A stretch of DNA of 64,000 bases from Roseobacter fucihabitans (GTDB lineage Bacteria; Pseudomonadota; Alphaproteobacteria; Rhodobacterales; Rhodobacteraceae): positions 3,874,501-3,938,500 of the forward strand of contig NZ_CP143423.1 in assembly GCF_014337925.2 (NCBI RefSeq). The letters run 5' to 3'. Both the position numbers and the translations under genes were made by a program. The notes under the pieces are model-generated. The model made no database searches. It worked only from the letters and a program-made list of their open reading frames with translations, and was not told where the DNA came from. Below, one piece after another: positions 28,247-38,470 of this stretch. Position 1 is the stretch's first letter; each line of letters begins with the position of its first letter.

Positions 28247-29761
28247 TTAAAATGCGCCGATCGTTCCGGCATCCGTGCGATTATGTCCGGACAGGGTGGT
28301 CTCAAAGGGACCGTCGCTGAATTTCGCATCCAGAACCCCGATAGCCGGAGAGTCAGCGCGCAAGGACAAGTTGGGCGGTCTTGCATCGGGATCGGCAAAA
28401 AGCGGGTCCACATCCACAAGGTTATCCAGCACCGAGAACCCGTCATGACCCCCATATTCATTCAGGAAATTTGTCCTGCCATCACTGCGCCATAGGATAT
28501 TGCCAATGAATTCAAAATCCCTGACGACCCCTGCGGCGCGCCAATCCCGGTCCGCCCATTCCGACAGGCGGGCCTCGCGACCAGAGCCCCGGCGCGCCGC
28601 GTTCAATACGGTGTTAAACCTGATCCTGACGCCCCCGATCACGCCAAAAGGCCCATCGCCCGGATGTCCCTGGCAATAAATCCCGACGATATTCAGGTCC
28701 CACATCGCGTTGTTGTAAATGTTGATATTCCGCAGCCGCTGGGTGAAATCTTCCACCGGCTCATCCTTGTGGAAATCAGCCTCGCGCGCCAGCACGATCC
28801 CGGCATCGCAATTCCAAATCTGATTGTTGTAAACATCGATATCGTCGACGAAACGTCGCCCGGCATCGAGGTAAATGCCATAACGTTCCATGTTCCAGAT
28901 GCGATTGCCATAAATCGCACCACCGCGCACGCCCGCCTTGTAATCCACACCATATTGGCGCGAATCGTGAATATCATTGAACCGGGTTATGACGTCCCCC
29001 GCCGCAGAGGCCACGCTGATCGCCTCATCCACCCCGCCCGGCTCGCGTCTGTGGTTATTGAAATCCGTGACGACATTGGTTTCGGATATGTCGTTGTTCT
29101 CGATCACCACATCAATTGTGCGCAGCACCTCGGTTTCTTCCGGGGTCAGGCGATGATCTGGGCGAAAACCACAGATGAAAATCGCCGCGCTGCCGGTCCG
29201 GCGCAGGACGTTATCCGCAAAAATGTGATGCCCATGCACCTCGCCGGGCGTGCCGACCACATAGATCCCCGAGCGCCAGGCGTCCTCGATCATCAGGTTG
29301 CGGATGTGAATGTGGTCTTTGCTGTCGATGCGGATGGCATCGCGTGTGCGCGGATGCGGCTTTATGCCGGGTCCGCCATTCACCACATGCCGGCGCAAAT
29401 CGCCTCGGATGATGGCGCGGTGTTCCTCGCCGGGCAGTGTCGTATAGGTAATCGGCGCGCCCGATGTTCCCGAACCCGACACCTCAAAGGGCGCATAGGA
29501 GCCGGGGCGCAAATAGACCCGATCCCCCGGACGCGCGGCCCAGCTTGCCCGCTGGGGGTGGCGAAACGGCGCATCATAGCTGCCCGTCCCGGCCATATCA
29601 TCCCCGTTAGGTGAAACATATAGATCTTGCCCTGTAACCTCGGCCCGCGCGACGCCAAGCGGCAGGGCTTTGAGTACAGAAAACAAAGCCGCCCCCCCAG
29701 CCAGAAAGGCGCGCCGTCCCAGCCGGTATGTTCCATGTGATCCGAGGTTTGTTCGTTTCAC
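28247..29761 (-). CDS. Exported right-handed beta-helix (pectate-lyase-like) protein
   Basis: The 504-residue product starts with a twin-arginine signal (YRLGRRAFLAGGAALFSVLK). The mature part opens with a DUF1565-type block (DLYVSPNGDDMAGTGSYDAP, then PGDRVYLRPGSYAPFEVSGS). It continues with many short parallel beta-helix repeats (e.g. NDIHDSRQYGVDYKAGVRGG, NRIWNMERYGIYLDAG, NQIWNCDAGIVLAREADFH). This fold is shared by polysaccharide lyases, epimerases and hydrolases; no catalytic set could be fixed, so a carbohydrate role is inference. The GTG at 29761 with AGGGGG upstream gives the Tat signal near the N-terminus. The neighbouring acyltransferase suggests a link to surface glycans. Confidence 0.8.
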   Translation of the reverse strand: MKRTNLGSHGTYRLGRRAFLAGGAALFSVLKALPLGVARAEVTGQDLYVSPNGDDMAGTGSYDAPFRHPQRASWAARPGDRVYLRPGSYAPFEVSGSGTSGAPITYTTLPGEEHRAIIRGDLRRHVVNGGPGIKPHPRTRDAIRIDSKDHIHIRNLMIEDAWRSGIYVVGTPGEVHGHHIFADNVLRRTGSAAIFICGFRPDHRLTPEETEVLRTIDVVIENNDISETNVVTDFNNHRREPGGVDEAISVASAAGDVITRFNDIHDSRQYGVDYKAGVRGGAIYGNRIWNMERYGIYLDAGRRFVDDIDVYNNQIWNCDAGIVLAREADFHKDEPVEDFTQRLRNINIYNNAMWDLNIVGIYCQGHPGDGPFGVIGGVRIRFNTVLNAARRGSGREARLSEWADRDWRAAGVVRDFEFIGNILWRSDGRTNFLNEYGGHDGFSVLDNLVDVDPLFADPDARPPNLSLRADSPAIGVLDAKFSDGPFETTLSGHNRTDAGTIGAF

Positions 29762-29911
29762 CGCGCGTGCCCCCTGTTGTCGTCTTGACGTTACCCCGCA
29801 CCAAAGTCGCAGGTTTCCAATCGACCTGCAATGATATCGCCGCAAGGGCGGCGTTCATTATCCTTTTCTGGCGGGCATCAGCAAGAATGTGCACAGACGC
29901 GTTCAATGGGT

Positions 29912-31885
29912 TCACAATCGCGCCGCCGCGCGCAGCCTGTCCGACCATCCGGCCTCTGCGGCCCTACGCCCAAAGAAAAGCGCGCCTTCCAACGTCCAAT
30001 GGCTTTGATCATACATCGTTTTCTCATTCTGCGATGTGCTGAGCGTGCAGGACTTGCTGCCCGCCGGGCAAACCAGAGTACGCCGGGATAAATAGGTCAG
30101 CGCATTGCGATCTGCGATCTGCTGAACGGTCCTGTCGATCTGGGAAACCCTGCTGACCGCAGACCCATAGGCCAGCACATTCACCGTCTTCAGGTCGGTT
30201 TTTTTGCCTTGTCTGCGAATGTACCAATCATAGAACGGCAGCGTTCCGGGAGAGGCGAATTCGGGTGTACTGCCGACGATGGCCACGGGTTTGCCCTGCG
30301 CCTTAATATCGCGGATCATGCTGGATAATAACCGCTCAACGCTTTGCGCCCGGTAGCGGGTGGAGATCATGATGACATCGGCGTTCTGGAAATTAGGCGC
30401 GGTAAAGAGCTGTTCACGCTGCTCTTGTGGAAATTGCGTGGCCATGCCGAAACGCGCGACCTGCAATGCGTCGCTGTTTTCATAAGCCAGATACAGCGCG
30501 TTAAACATGTCCTTGGAGTGGGAATTGCCGATGATCAGAACCTTGGTCGCCTCTGGTTTATCAAACCAAAGCCGGGTGCGTTCGTTTTCGGAAGGCTCAT
30601 GCGCGTTCCATGCGCCAATGCTTTCACCCTCACCCGCCAAACGGTCCAGAATACCCCAGGATTGATTCCGCAGGGCTTCGTTGTCATAAAATTCCCCGCC
30701 GTAAAGAACGGCCAGATCGCCTATGCGCCCCTTGTCCAGCAGATCGGTGGTGCTTTCAATCACAACAAAAGCGACGATGACCGCGAGGCTGCCCGTCAGA
30801 GCGAGACCAAAAGCGCGCGCGCTTGCGGCAAAGCGGAACCGCTGTTCGACCAGGTAATAACCGGCAATGGAGAAGGCCACGGTTAATGACACCCAGGCCA
30901 GCATATCCAGCGCACCGGGCTTTTCCACACTGCTCAAACGACCAAAGGCAAAGATCGCGAAATGCCACAGGTATATCGAATAAGACAGGCACCCGATAAA
31001 GACGAAGGGACGCGTCGACAGCAGTTGCGTCACGGTTTCCTGTGGCCGCGCGCACCAGATGATCGCGCAGGTGGCCAGCACTACGGGCAGCGTGATAACG
31101 CCGGGGTGGTGCCATTGCGCAAGATCGATGGTGAACATGCAGACCGCCAGCACAAAAAGGGCGATCTTGGGCAGCAGCCAGACCATGCGGGGTCCGGGTT
31201 GTGCGACTTTGGGAAAAAACGTCAGTGCGAAGGCCATGATCGACCCGGCCAGCAATTCCCAAGCCCGGCTGACAGGTGAGAAAAAGGAGAGCTGCTGGTT
31301 GAACGACGTGGTGATTTCCGCCGCCGCGAGGCTGCCCAGGGTCAGCGCGATGACAATGATGAATGCGAGGGCCGGGCGCCGGGTCGGTTTAATCAAGAGC
31401 AGCAGGAGCGGGAAGATCAGGTAAAATTGTTCCTCAATGGCAAGGCTCCAGGTGTGCAGAAACGGTTGCAAAAGGCCAGATTGCGCGCCGTATTCACCCA
31501 GCGAGAAGAACCAAAAGACGTTGCTCACAAATCCGATGGCGGCAAGTGCCGAAAGGCTGAAGCGGGGCAATTCCGTAGGGGAGAGCAGAAAAAAGGCGGC
31601 ACTCATAGACGCCAGGATCATCAGGATCAGCGCAGGAAATATGCGCCTGGCGCGCCGGGTATAGAAATTCTTGATGCTGAAACTGCCAGTATCTTGCAAT
31701 TCATTCAGAATAACCTGCGTGATCAAAAACCCCGATATCACCAGAAAAACATCGACCCCAAGGAACCCACCGGGCAGAAGATATCCACCGGCGAAAGGAA
31801 TTTTCAGGTGGTAAATTACGACCGGAACGATCGCGAGCGTTCTGATGCCATCAATTTCCGGCCGATAACGCATAGATTTTGACAT
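29912..31885 (-). CDS. Membrane acyltransferase (OafA type) with C-terminal SGNH domain
   Basis: This 657-residue protein O-acylates a surface or periplasmic carbohydrate by inference from its family. Residues 1-380 are an acyltransferase-3 domain (RYRPEIDGIRTLAIVPVVIY with the D/R pair, then GVDVFLVISGFLITQVI) with about ten membrane helices. The rest is a periplasmic SGNH hydrolase-like domain: VLIIGNSHSKDMFNALY near residue 450 carries Gly-Asn-Ser, and DQSHWTLEGALFFG near 625 carries the Asp/His pair. The start at 31885 (MSKSMRYR) is chosen by family alignment; an ATG at 31873 is equally near, and neither has a strong ribosome site. The acceptor is unknown. Confidence 0.88.
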   Translation of the reverse strand: MSKSMRYRPEIDGIRTLAIVPVVIYHLKIPFAGGYLLPGGFLGVDVFLVISGFLITQVILNELQDTGSFSIKNFYTRRARRIFPALILMILASMSAAFFLLSPTELPRFSLSALAAIGFVSNVFWFFSLGEYGAQSGLLQPFLHTWSLAIEEQFYLIFPLLLLLIKPTRRPALAFIIVIALTLGSLAAAEITTSFNQQLSFFSPVSRAWELLAGSIMAFALTFFPKVAQPGPRMVWLLPKIALFVLAVCMFTIDLAQWHHPGVITLPVVLATCAIIWCARPQETVTQLLSTRPFVFIGCLSYSIYLWHFAIFAFGRLSSVEKPGALDMLAWVSLTVAFSIAGYYLVEQRFRFAASARAFGLALTGSLAVIVAFVVIESTTDLLDKGRIGDLAVLYGGEFYDNEALRNQSWGILDRLAGEGESIGAWNAHEPSENERTRLWFDKPEATKVLIIGNSHSKDMFNALYLAYENSDALQVARFGMATQFPQEQREQLFTAPNFQNADVIMISTRYRAQSVERLLSSMIRDIKAQGKPVAIVGSTPEFASPGTLPFYDWYIRRQGKKTDLKTVNVLAYGSAVSRVSQIDRTVQQIADRNALTYLSRRTLVCPAGSKSCTLSTSQNEKTMYDQSHWTLEGALFFGRRAAEAGWSDRLRAAARL

Positions 31886-32257
31886 GATCGGCTTATATGT
31901 CAGAACCTTTGCTTTTAATACAAAAGAGAGCGGTAATAGGTTTAGAGGCAATCGACTATTTGGTTTGCCCCCGACTTGCCGCCCCTGCGCCAATCCCAGC
32001 CAATGGAATTCAATGCAGATCCGTTCATTTCCCATACCAGTGACGCTTTTGGGTTTTGACAAAAAAGCGGTTTGAGACAGGCTCGCCGGCCGCTCAAGGA
32101 GGTCGGTGCACCTGCTATAATGCCGCCTTAAGTTTTGAAAGGATTGCTAAATTTTATTCCCCTGAACTTTTGACAAATCGCGTCTTCTTACCGTTAGAAT
32201 TGGATACAAGTCGAATGGCGCAATGATATAGCATCGAAAAATGAAAGGGTTGGGACT
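31886..32257. other. Intergenic region upstream of acyltransferase
   Basis: No gene is supported here. The region separates the acyltransferase from the divergent lyxose isomerase remnant and contains AT-rich patches that could act as promoters for both. Confidence 0.45.
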
Positions 32258-32653
32258 AAGAAACGCTCGCGCATCAACGAGATTATGGCGCAATCCGATG
32301 AGCTGAAACGCGCGCATGGCTTCGCTTTGTCGCCCTTCGCCTATTGGACCCCGCAGAAATTTCAGAGCCAGAAAGACAGCGCACGCAACGTGATCAATGC
32401 ATGCTGTGGCTGGGACATCACCGATTACGGCGCGGGGGATTATGATCATATGGGCTTGTTCCTGTTCACCCTGCGCAACGGGCGATTGGCATGCCTTCTG
32501 GGGCGAAGGCGGCAGCGTTTTGATCGGAGAGGTATCAACGGTCAGCGACGATGAGACCGACAATTTTTTTGCGCGCCAATCGGTCGTTTTGCGACCGTTG
32601 ATAAGGACCCCAGACGTCTTCTGGTCAGTGATTATCAACATTGGCTGGCCTGA
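32258..32653 (+). pseudogene. D-lyxose isomerase pseudogene
   Basis: The plus strand carries two clear pieces of a D-lyxose ketol-isomerase (DUF1498, YdaE type). The first is KRSRINEIMAQSDELKRAHG with FALSPFAYWTPQKFQSQKD and CCGWDITDYGAGDYDHMGLF, ending LFTLRNG. The second is WHAFWGEGGSVLIGEVSTVS with DDETDNFFA, and after a frame change PIGRFATVDKDPRRLLVSDY ending at the stop at 32651-32653. Roughly 85-90 central residues, including the metal-binding cupin strands, are missing at about 32488. The codon at the expected start is AAG (32258-32260) rather than ATG. The gene is dead: start lost, internal deletion, and at least one frameshift near 32570. Confidence 0.82.
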
Positions 32654-33287
32654 AACCCGGTCCTGTTTTTGGGCGGCGCAGATGTGATGGGTCGGGATTT
32701 GCCCCTACCTTGAGGCATCGTTTGATCTCCGACACCGGTGGCACAAGACAACCCCGAGGGTAAGGTTTGTAGCAGCTTTCATCATCCGCATATCTGCGCG
32801 GGCAGAGAACGCTTGGTGGTTTCGCTGCGCGCGTCAAACAGGTCTTGATGTATGTGTGTTTGATGGTTGCGCCGTAAAACCAAAACCTTAGGCGTTGAAA
32901 CCGCGCCCGCCCCAATCATATCAAGCTCGCGTGAACCTGTCCCAGCGCTCGGTTGCACTGCGATCAAGGCACGGTCACTGCGCCATCCCACTGCCTTGCC
33001 ATGGCTGCTTCGTCGCAACCAAGAACGGGATTCATCAGGCGTATTCCCTCTCAAAAGGTATCGATGAGACAAAACGGGTTGCAGAACGACGCAGAAAATC
33101 GTCTGTGCGCCGTGGAAGTGGGAGCCTGACGGACAGGAAATATCGCTGTTACCGGCGCAATAACCTGCGAATGCAGCTTGCCAAAAGCCGGGTTTCAGTG
33201 CTCTGTACATGGATATTTTTGAATAGTTTTTTTCGGTTTTGGAATTTAAAATCGTTGGATTGATAAATTTAAGGGGGGTGGGGTTCA
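32654..33287. other. Intergenic region before the type I secretion genes
   Basis: More than 600 bases without a supported gene. Short frames on both strands look like chance. The last 60 bases are AT-rich and end in an AAGGGGGG ribosome site for the ABC transporter gene. Confidence 0.5.
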
Positions 33288-35078
33288 GTGGCCCAAAAGT
33301 CAGAACTCGGAATGCCAGAACTGCGCGAAGCGCGATCCTCAGGGACTTGGCTGCTATGGTCGGTTTTCCTTTTCAGCGTATTTGTGAACCTGCTGATGCT
33401 CACCGGGCCGCTGTTCATGCTGCAGGTCTACGACCGTGTCCTTGGATCACGATCTGAGGAAACACTGGCCGCACTTTTCATACTCGTAGCAGTGCTTTAC
33501 GGGCTTATGGGGATATTGGATTACGCCCGTGGTCGGGTGCTTGCGCGGTTCGGCGCACGGTTCCAATCTCTCTTGGATGATCGGGTTTTTGACGCGGTTT
33601 TGCGTCGCGCAATTTTGCCACAGGAACGGGGCGCGCCCTCTACGGGCCTGCGCGATCTGGAAACCGTCCAGACCGTTTTCACCTCTCCCGTGATGCTGGC
33701 GCTGTTTGATGTGCCCTGGACGCCGCTTTTTATCGGCGCGATTTTCATTTTCCATCCTTGGCTCGGGTGGATGGCGGTTTTCGGCCTGGTCACGCTTGTG
33801 GCCGTGACCCTGCTCAACAACTTCCTCACACGCCGCAAGACGCTGGAGGCGCAGAATTCTTCCGGTCAGGCAAGTGGTTTTGCCGAACAGGTGCGCCGTT
33901 CCGCCGAAGTGGTGCGCGCGCAGGGCATGGGATCCGCAGTGTCCGTCCGCTGGCATAGCCTGCGCGATGAGGCCTTGGACCAGACGATCAAATCGAGCGA
34001 CTGGACTGGCTTATTCACCGCGTCAACCAAGGCGTTTCGCCTGTTTCTGCAATCGGCGATGCTGGCTGTCGGTGCTTATCTCGTCCTGCAAGGCGAGATG
34101 ACGGCCGGTGCCATGATCGCAGGCTCCATTCTTCTTGGTCGGGCGCTGGCACCGATCGAGCAGTCGTTGGGTCAATGGCCGATGGTGCAGCGCGCGCGCG
34201 CAGCCTGGAGTGATCTGGCGCGGTTGCTCGCGGCAACGCCCCCCGAGCAGGACACGCTCGCCTTGCCGCAACCCGAGGCCAATGTAACCTTCAAAGGCGT
34301 CAGCGTCGTGCCCCATGGCGGCAAAACGCCGACGCTATCGGGTGTCACCTTCGCGCTGGCGGCTGGTGAGGTCTTGGGCGTCATCGGCAAGAGCGGTTCG
34401 GGCAAATCAACACTGGCCAAAACCATCCTCGGGCTGACACATACGGTGGCGGGCGAAGTGCGGTTTGGCGGTGCCACGCTGGATCAATACGGGCCGGACG
34501 CCTTGGGCGCATACATTGGATATCTACCGCAGAACGTGGTGTTGTTTTCCGGGACAATCGCGGAAAATATCGCCCGCATGACGGCGATGCCGGATGAAGC
34601 AAAGATCGTCGAAGCCGCCAAGCGCGCCAATGCGCATGAAATGATTCTGTCGCTGGCGGATGGGTATAAGACGCGCATTCAAAGCGAGGACAGCCAGCTT
34701 TCTGGCGGTCAAAAGCAGCGTATCGCTCTGGCCCGCGCCTTTTACGGTGATCCCGTTCTGCTGGTACTGGATGAACCAAACTCTGCGCTGGATAATGACG
34801 GATCGGTCGCGCTCAATCTTGCAGTCCGCGAGTTCAAGGCCTCCAACCGGTCGGTTGTCATCCTGACCCATCGACCAACGGCCATTTCGGAATGTGACCG
34901 ATTGATCGTGGTGGATAATGGGCGGATTGCTGCGGATGGCCCGCGCGATCAGGTCTTGCAATCCATGGTGTCCAATGCGGGCAACATTCAGCGGTCCATG
35001 ACGAAGATGCCCAAGTCCGGCGATGCCAAACAAGCTGATACGGTCAAAAAATCAGACAACAAGGTGGTGACATCATGA
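33288..35078 (+). CDS. Type I secretion system permease/ATPase (PrtD/HlyB-like)
   Basis: This is the inner-membrane ABC exporter of a type I secretion system (596 residues). The first 310 residues hold six predicted membrane helices (e.g. WLLWSVFLFSVFVNLLMLTG and ALFILVAVLYGLMGILDYAR) and the PrtD-type segment GPLFMLQVYDRVLGSRSEET. The ATPase has Walker A GKSGSGKST near residue 367, the signature LSGGQKQRIALARA near 472 and Walker B VLLVLDEPNSALD near 490. There is no N-terminal peptidase domain, so the substrate should carry a C-terminal signal, as RTX proteins do. The start is GTG after AAGGGGGG. Its stop overlaps the downstream HlyD gene. No substrate gene is in the window. Confidence 0.93.
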   Translation: MAQKSELGMPELREARSSGTWLLWSVFLFSVFVNLLMLTGPLFMLQVYDRVLGSRSEETLAALFILVAVLYGLMGILDYARGRVLARFGARFQSLLDDRVFDAVLRRAILPQERGAPSTGLRDLETVQTVFTSPVMLALFDVPWTPLFIGAIFIFHPWLGWMAVFGLVTLVAVTLLNNFLTRRKTLEAQNSSGQASGFAEQVRRSAEVVRAQGMGSAVSVRWHSLRDEALDQTIKSSDWTGLFTASTKAFRLFLQSAMLAVGAYLVLQGEMTAGAMIAGSILLGRALAPIEQSLGQWPMVQRARAAWSDLARLLAATPPEQDTLALPQPEANVTFKGVSVVPHGGKTPTLSGVTFALAAGEVLGVIGKSGSGKSTLAKTILGLTHTVAGEVRFGGATLDQYGPDALGAYIGYLPQNVVLFSGTIAENIARMTAMPDEAKIVEAAKRANAHEMILSLADGYKTRIQSEDSQLSGGQKQRIALARAFYGDPVLLVLDEPNSALDNDGSVALNLAVREFKASNRSVVILTHRPTAISECDRLIVVDNGRIAADGPRDQVLQSMVSNAGNIQRSMTKMPKSGDAKQADTVKKSDNKVVTS

Positions 35079-36382
35079 CCCAAGCAGAACCGCGTAAGTG
35101 GAAAGCCTCGGGACCCTTGCTGGTGGGTGGCATCGCGCTCCTGGTTCTGGTGGGGGTGCTCGGCGTGTGGAGCGTTCAGGCGCGTATCGCTGGGGCGGTC
35201 ATTGCGTCCGGTATGATCCAGGTCGAATCAAACAGGCAGGTGCTGCAACATCCACAGGGCGGTGTTGTCGGTGAACTGCCGGTCAAGGACGGCGATACGG
35301 TAAAGGCCGGTGATGTGGTGTTGCGCTTTGATGATGCGCTGATGCGCTCGGAACTGGCCATCATTGAGGGTCAGCTTTTTGAACTGCTCGCGCGCAAAGC
35401 CAGGCTGCAAGCGGAACGGGATGGTCTGGAAGAGCTACCCGATCTCGATCCTGTACTGGCGGATATGGCGGGCGAAGATGCCGTGTTGGAACTGCTCGAA
35501 GGACAGCAACGCCTGTTTGAGGCACGCGCAGCAACATTGCAACAAAGCGCGGAACAGATTGCCGAGCAAATCGCGCAGGCCGAAAACCAGATCGACGGAT
35601 CAAACGCGCAACTGGCCGCGCTAGAAACACAAAAAGAGCTTATCGAAACTGAATTGGACGATAACCAGGGCCTGTTCGAAAAGGGTCTGGTGCCCGCGTC
35701 GCGCGTTTCGGCATTGCAGCGTGAACAGGCCCGGCTTTTGGGTGAAATCGGCAGCCTCACAGCGGGCGTTGCGCAATTGCGCGGCCAGATTGCGGCGCTG
35801 AACATCGAGCGTATCGCGCTGACGACGCGGTTGCGTGAAGAGGCGATCACCACCCTGCGCGATTTGCAGTTTCAGGAAGTCGAGTTGTATCAACGACGTT
35901 TGAGCACCATGGAGACCCTGTCGCGGATGATCCTGCGCGCGCCTGTGTCGGGTGTGATTTACGATTCGCGCGTGTTTGCACTGCAATCTGTCGTCTCACC
36001 CGCCGAGCCGATCATGTTCATTATCCCACAAGATCAACCGATGGTCGTTTCAGCGCGTGTTGATCCCATTCATGTGGATCAGGTTCATGTGGGTCAATCC
36101 GCCTCATTGCGCTTTGCAGCCTTCGATCAACGCATGACGCCTGAGATTTTTGGCCATGTGACGAAACTGTCGGCGGATGTTTTCACCGATCAGGCCACGG
36201 GTATGTCGTATTATCAGGTAGAATTGATTCCCTCGGAAGGGGAAATGGAGAAGCTTGGCGGGCAAACGCTGCTGCCTGGCATGCCGGTCGAGGCCTTTAT
36301 CAAGACCGCAGAACGGTCTCCGCTCAACTACCTTGCAAAGCCGCTGACCGACTACTTCACGCGCGCGTTTCGCGAAGGCTAG
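35075..36382 (+). CDS. Type I secretion membrane-fusion protein (HlyD family)
   Basis: This 435-residue periplasmic adaptor links the ABC exporter to an outer-membrane TolC-type channel. It has one N-terminal membrane helix (LLVGGIALLVLVGVLGVWSV), a lipoyl half-motif (VLQHPQGGVVGELPVKDGDT), a long coiled coil (about residues 90-270, rich in Gln, Glu and Ala) and a C-terminal beta-barrel (ILRAPVSGVIYDSRVFALQS to LPGMPVEAFIKTAERSPLNY). It overlaps the ABC gene by ATGA. No tolC gene follows; a transposon lies downstream. Confidence 0.93.
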   Translation: MTQAEPRKWKASGPLLVGGIALLVLVGVLGVWSVQARIAGAVIASGMIQVESNRQVLQHPQGGVVGELPVKDGDTVKAGDVVLRFDDALMRSELAIIEGQLFELLARKARLQAERDGLEELPDLDPVLADMAGEDAVLELLEGQQRLFEARAATLQQSAEQIAEQIAQAENQIDGSNAQLAALETQKELIETELDDNQGLFEKGLVPASRVSALQREQARLLGEIGSLTAGVAQLRGQIAALNIERIALTTRLREEAITTLRDLQFQEVELYQRRLSTMETLSRMILRAPVSGVIYDSRVFALQSVVSPAEPIMFIIPQDQPMVVSARVDPIHVDQVHVGQSASLRFAAFDQRMTPEIFGHVTKLSADVFTDQATGMSYYQVELIPSEGEMEKLGGQTLLPGMPVEAFIKTAERSPLNYLAKPLTDYFTRAFREG

Positions 36383-36490
36383 GACCCACCGCGCCTAACC
36401 TTATGCCTGTGCTGTTTGCCCAAGACCCATGAAGCTCTTTCGACGCCTCTGTAGTGTTACCAATTAATCTGGAGTGATACCTTTTAATCT

Positions 36491-36735
36491 GGAGGACCCT
36501 CGGTGACCACGGGCTATTCAGGATGGGATTTGGGGGGGCTGGATTGCTTTTGCCATCACTGGTGAATGGCGTTCTTGCCGACGCGGCGTTTGGGCGGGAA
36601 CTTCTTTGCGACCGCCTTTTCCAGCGCCGGGAAAGTCGTCGTTTCGATACGCGCGTTGATGAACGCATGCAGCTCCGGATCGCTGTCGATCTTGGAGGGC
36701 CGGCCGGGGCGGTGTTCGCGCAGGTGGCGCGCGGC
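36491..36735 (-). repeat. Left inverted arm of Mu-like transposon (truncated HTH gene copy)
   Basis: On the minus strand this arm reads ARHLREHRPGRPSKIDSDPE and then LHAFINARIETTTFPALEKA, VAKKFPPKRRVGKNAIHQ, the same as the C-terminal part of the HTH protein at 38631-39017 with a few changes. A TGG to TGA change puts a stop after AIHQ. The homology runs outward through GACCACGGGCTAT at 36514-36526. Confidence 0.8.
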
Positions 36736-36769
36736 GCGCGCAGCGCTTTTGCAACGGCGCGGATAAGCA

Positions 36770-38406
36770 TAGCCCAGCATGTCGCGGTTGCGGACAACCG
36801 CCACACCCTCGGCGGAGCTGCGCAGTGGAACCCTGATTTCCAACCGTTCGCCATGGCCCAGCTGGGCGATCTGATCAGAATAGAACCGCTCGCCCAAGCA
36901 CTGAAAAGCACCTTGTGACACCATTGCACTGGTCTGTTTGCAGAACACGAAATCAAAGGTCTGATCATCCATGCGGCTGGCTTGCCATCCATTCTCGACC
37001 GCGCGCGCCAAGGCCTGTCTGGGCGAAAGACCCTGCAAACGGCCGCGACCTCTTCAAGCTGGGTAAGCAGGTCGCCATAGGTGCCACTGTAGGGTGCTGG
37101 CGGCTTGCCGACAGATTGCGTTTTCTTGTTGGTTCTGTCGCCGCCGATGTATCCGGGTAAGTGCTTGATAAACTGGCGTTCAATTGACCCAAACGCCCCT
37201 TCGATCAGACCCTTCGCAGGCCCATTGTAGGGCTTTGCCTTGATCACACCGCGCTCTGGCACAATCATGCTTAGGTCCGGGAAGCTTTGGAATGATCCAA
37301 AGAGCGATCCATACTCGCCGCCGTTGTCCAAATACAAGGTGCCGGGCAGTCCGAACTGCGGATCACACGACAGATCATAGAAGCTGTCGATAATATCGCT
37401 CTGACGCACGCCACGGCCTTTCAGGAACAAAACCGGCGTCACATGCATCATATGTGTGCAGTCGTCATGCCATGCGATCAGGCGCACCCGGACTTGCTCG
37501 CGCGTTCCTTCTTTGAGGACCCAAATATCGACCGGGTGCACGTCGCCAAATACAACCTGACCCGGCAGGGCAGAGCCGTGGCGTGCGATACGAGGTTGAT
37601 CCTTGTCAAAATGTAACTTGGCGTCGCGATCCTTGCGCGCAACCCGCTTGAATGCCGTGAAACGGCTGGTCCATTTGGCGTTGAGCTTGCAGAGCTGTGA
37701 CAGAACCGGTGCCGCAATGTCAGAGCCTTCGCTTTGGCAGAGTTCTACCAGCTTGCGGGATCCGATATGCGCCAGCTTGCGCAGACTGCCATCGCTGCGG
37801 ATAAAGGCCTTGGCATAGCTTTCCATCGCCTCGGACACACGCTCTTTCGCGTCGTCATCAAGGTCGATGTTCCCATCCCAGTTTCGGGATATCAGAACAC
37901 GCCGCTTGCCGCGATCTGCGCGCGCCTCTGAGGCGAGCGCGCCAAAGCCACCTTCGCCGTAGCGCTGCATCCAGTCGTAGATGGTGGTTTTTAGCAATGG
38001 ATACGTCTACACCCCGAAAATGGTGCCTCTGCTGGGCAATGCGCGCGATTTCAGCCGTCTTATCCGGTCCACTGGGCATGCCGTAGACATCGGAAATGAC
38101 CGACCAACGCCAGCACGCCAGCGCCGGTGCAACACCTGTCTTGCCCTCTTCAAACAGGGTTTGAAGGGGTGTTTCAATGGCCTTCGAAGGTGGTTCAAAC
38201 TTAGCCCGAAGTTCCGGCGGCAGAGCGTCAACCACTAAGCAGCGCACCTTGCCTGATACGCCGCCCGTCTCGCCTTCCAGCTCAACCATTGGCAGGCTGA
38301 TGTTTCGCCACGTTTTCCCCAATGCACACTGCCGAAATACTTCGCGCGCCGTTCGATCAGCTATGCCCATAACTGTCGCGAACTCACTGGCCCGAACCGT
38401 CTTCAT
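36770..38406 (-). pseudogene. MuA-like DDE transposase, frameshifted
   Basis: Three frames on the minus strand together give a MuA-like transposase. The N-terminal part (KTVRASEFATVMGIADRTAR to AEIARIAQQRHHFRGVDVSI) looks like a DNA-binding region. The catalytic core has PGQVVFGDVHPVDIWV (first Asp), GTLYLDNGGEYGS (second Asp) and KAKPYNGPAKGLIEGAFG (Glu). The Mu C-terminal domain has LSPRQALARAVENGWQASRM to SAEGVAVVRNRDMLGYAYP. One extra A in an A5 run near 37992 breaks the first frame, and a deletion near 37040 breaks the second. The C-terminus then runs into the inverted HTH-gene copy. The enzyme is presumably inactive. Confidence 0.8.
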
Positions 38407-38470
38407 GAGATCTCTTTTACCTGCTTTATGAAGCGGCCTACCAAGTCCCGACTTTTTAGGCCCGGATCTC

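Noticed and set aside
37985-37998. Programmed frameshift in the A5 run of the MuA-like gene
   Set aside because: The shift needed is +1 and the run does not form a classical slippery heptamer. The second frame break is a deletion, so decay is the simpler reading.
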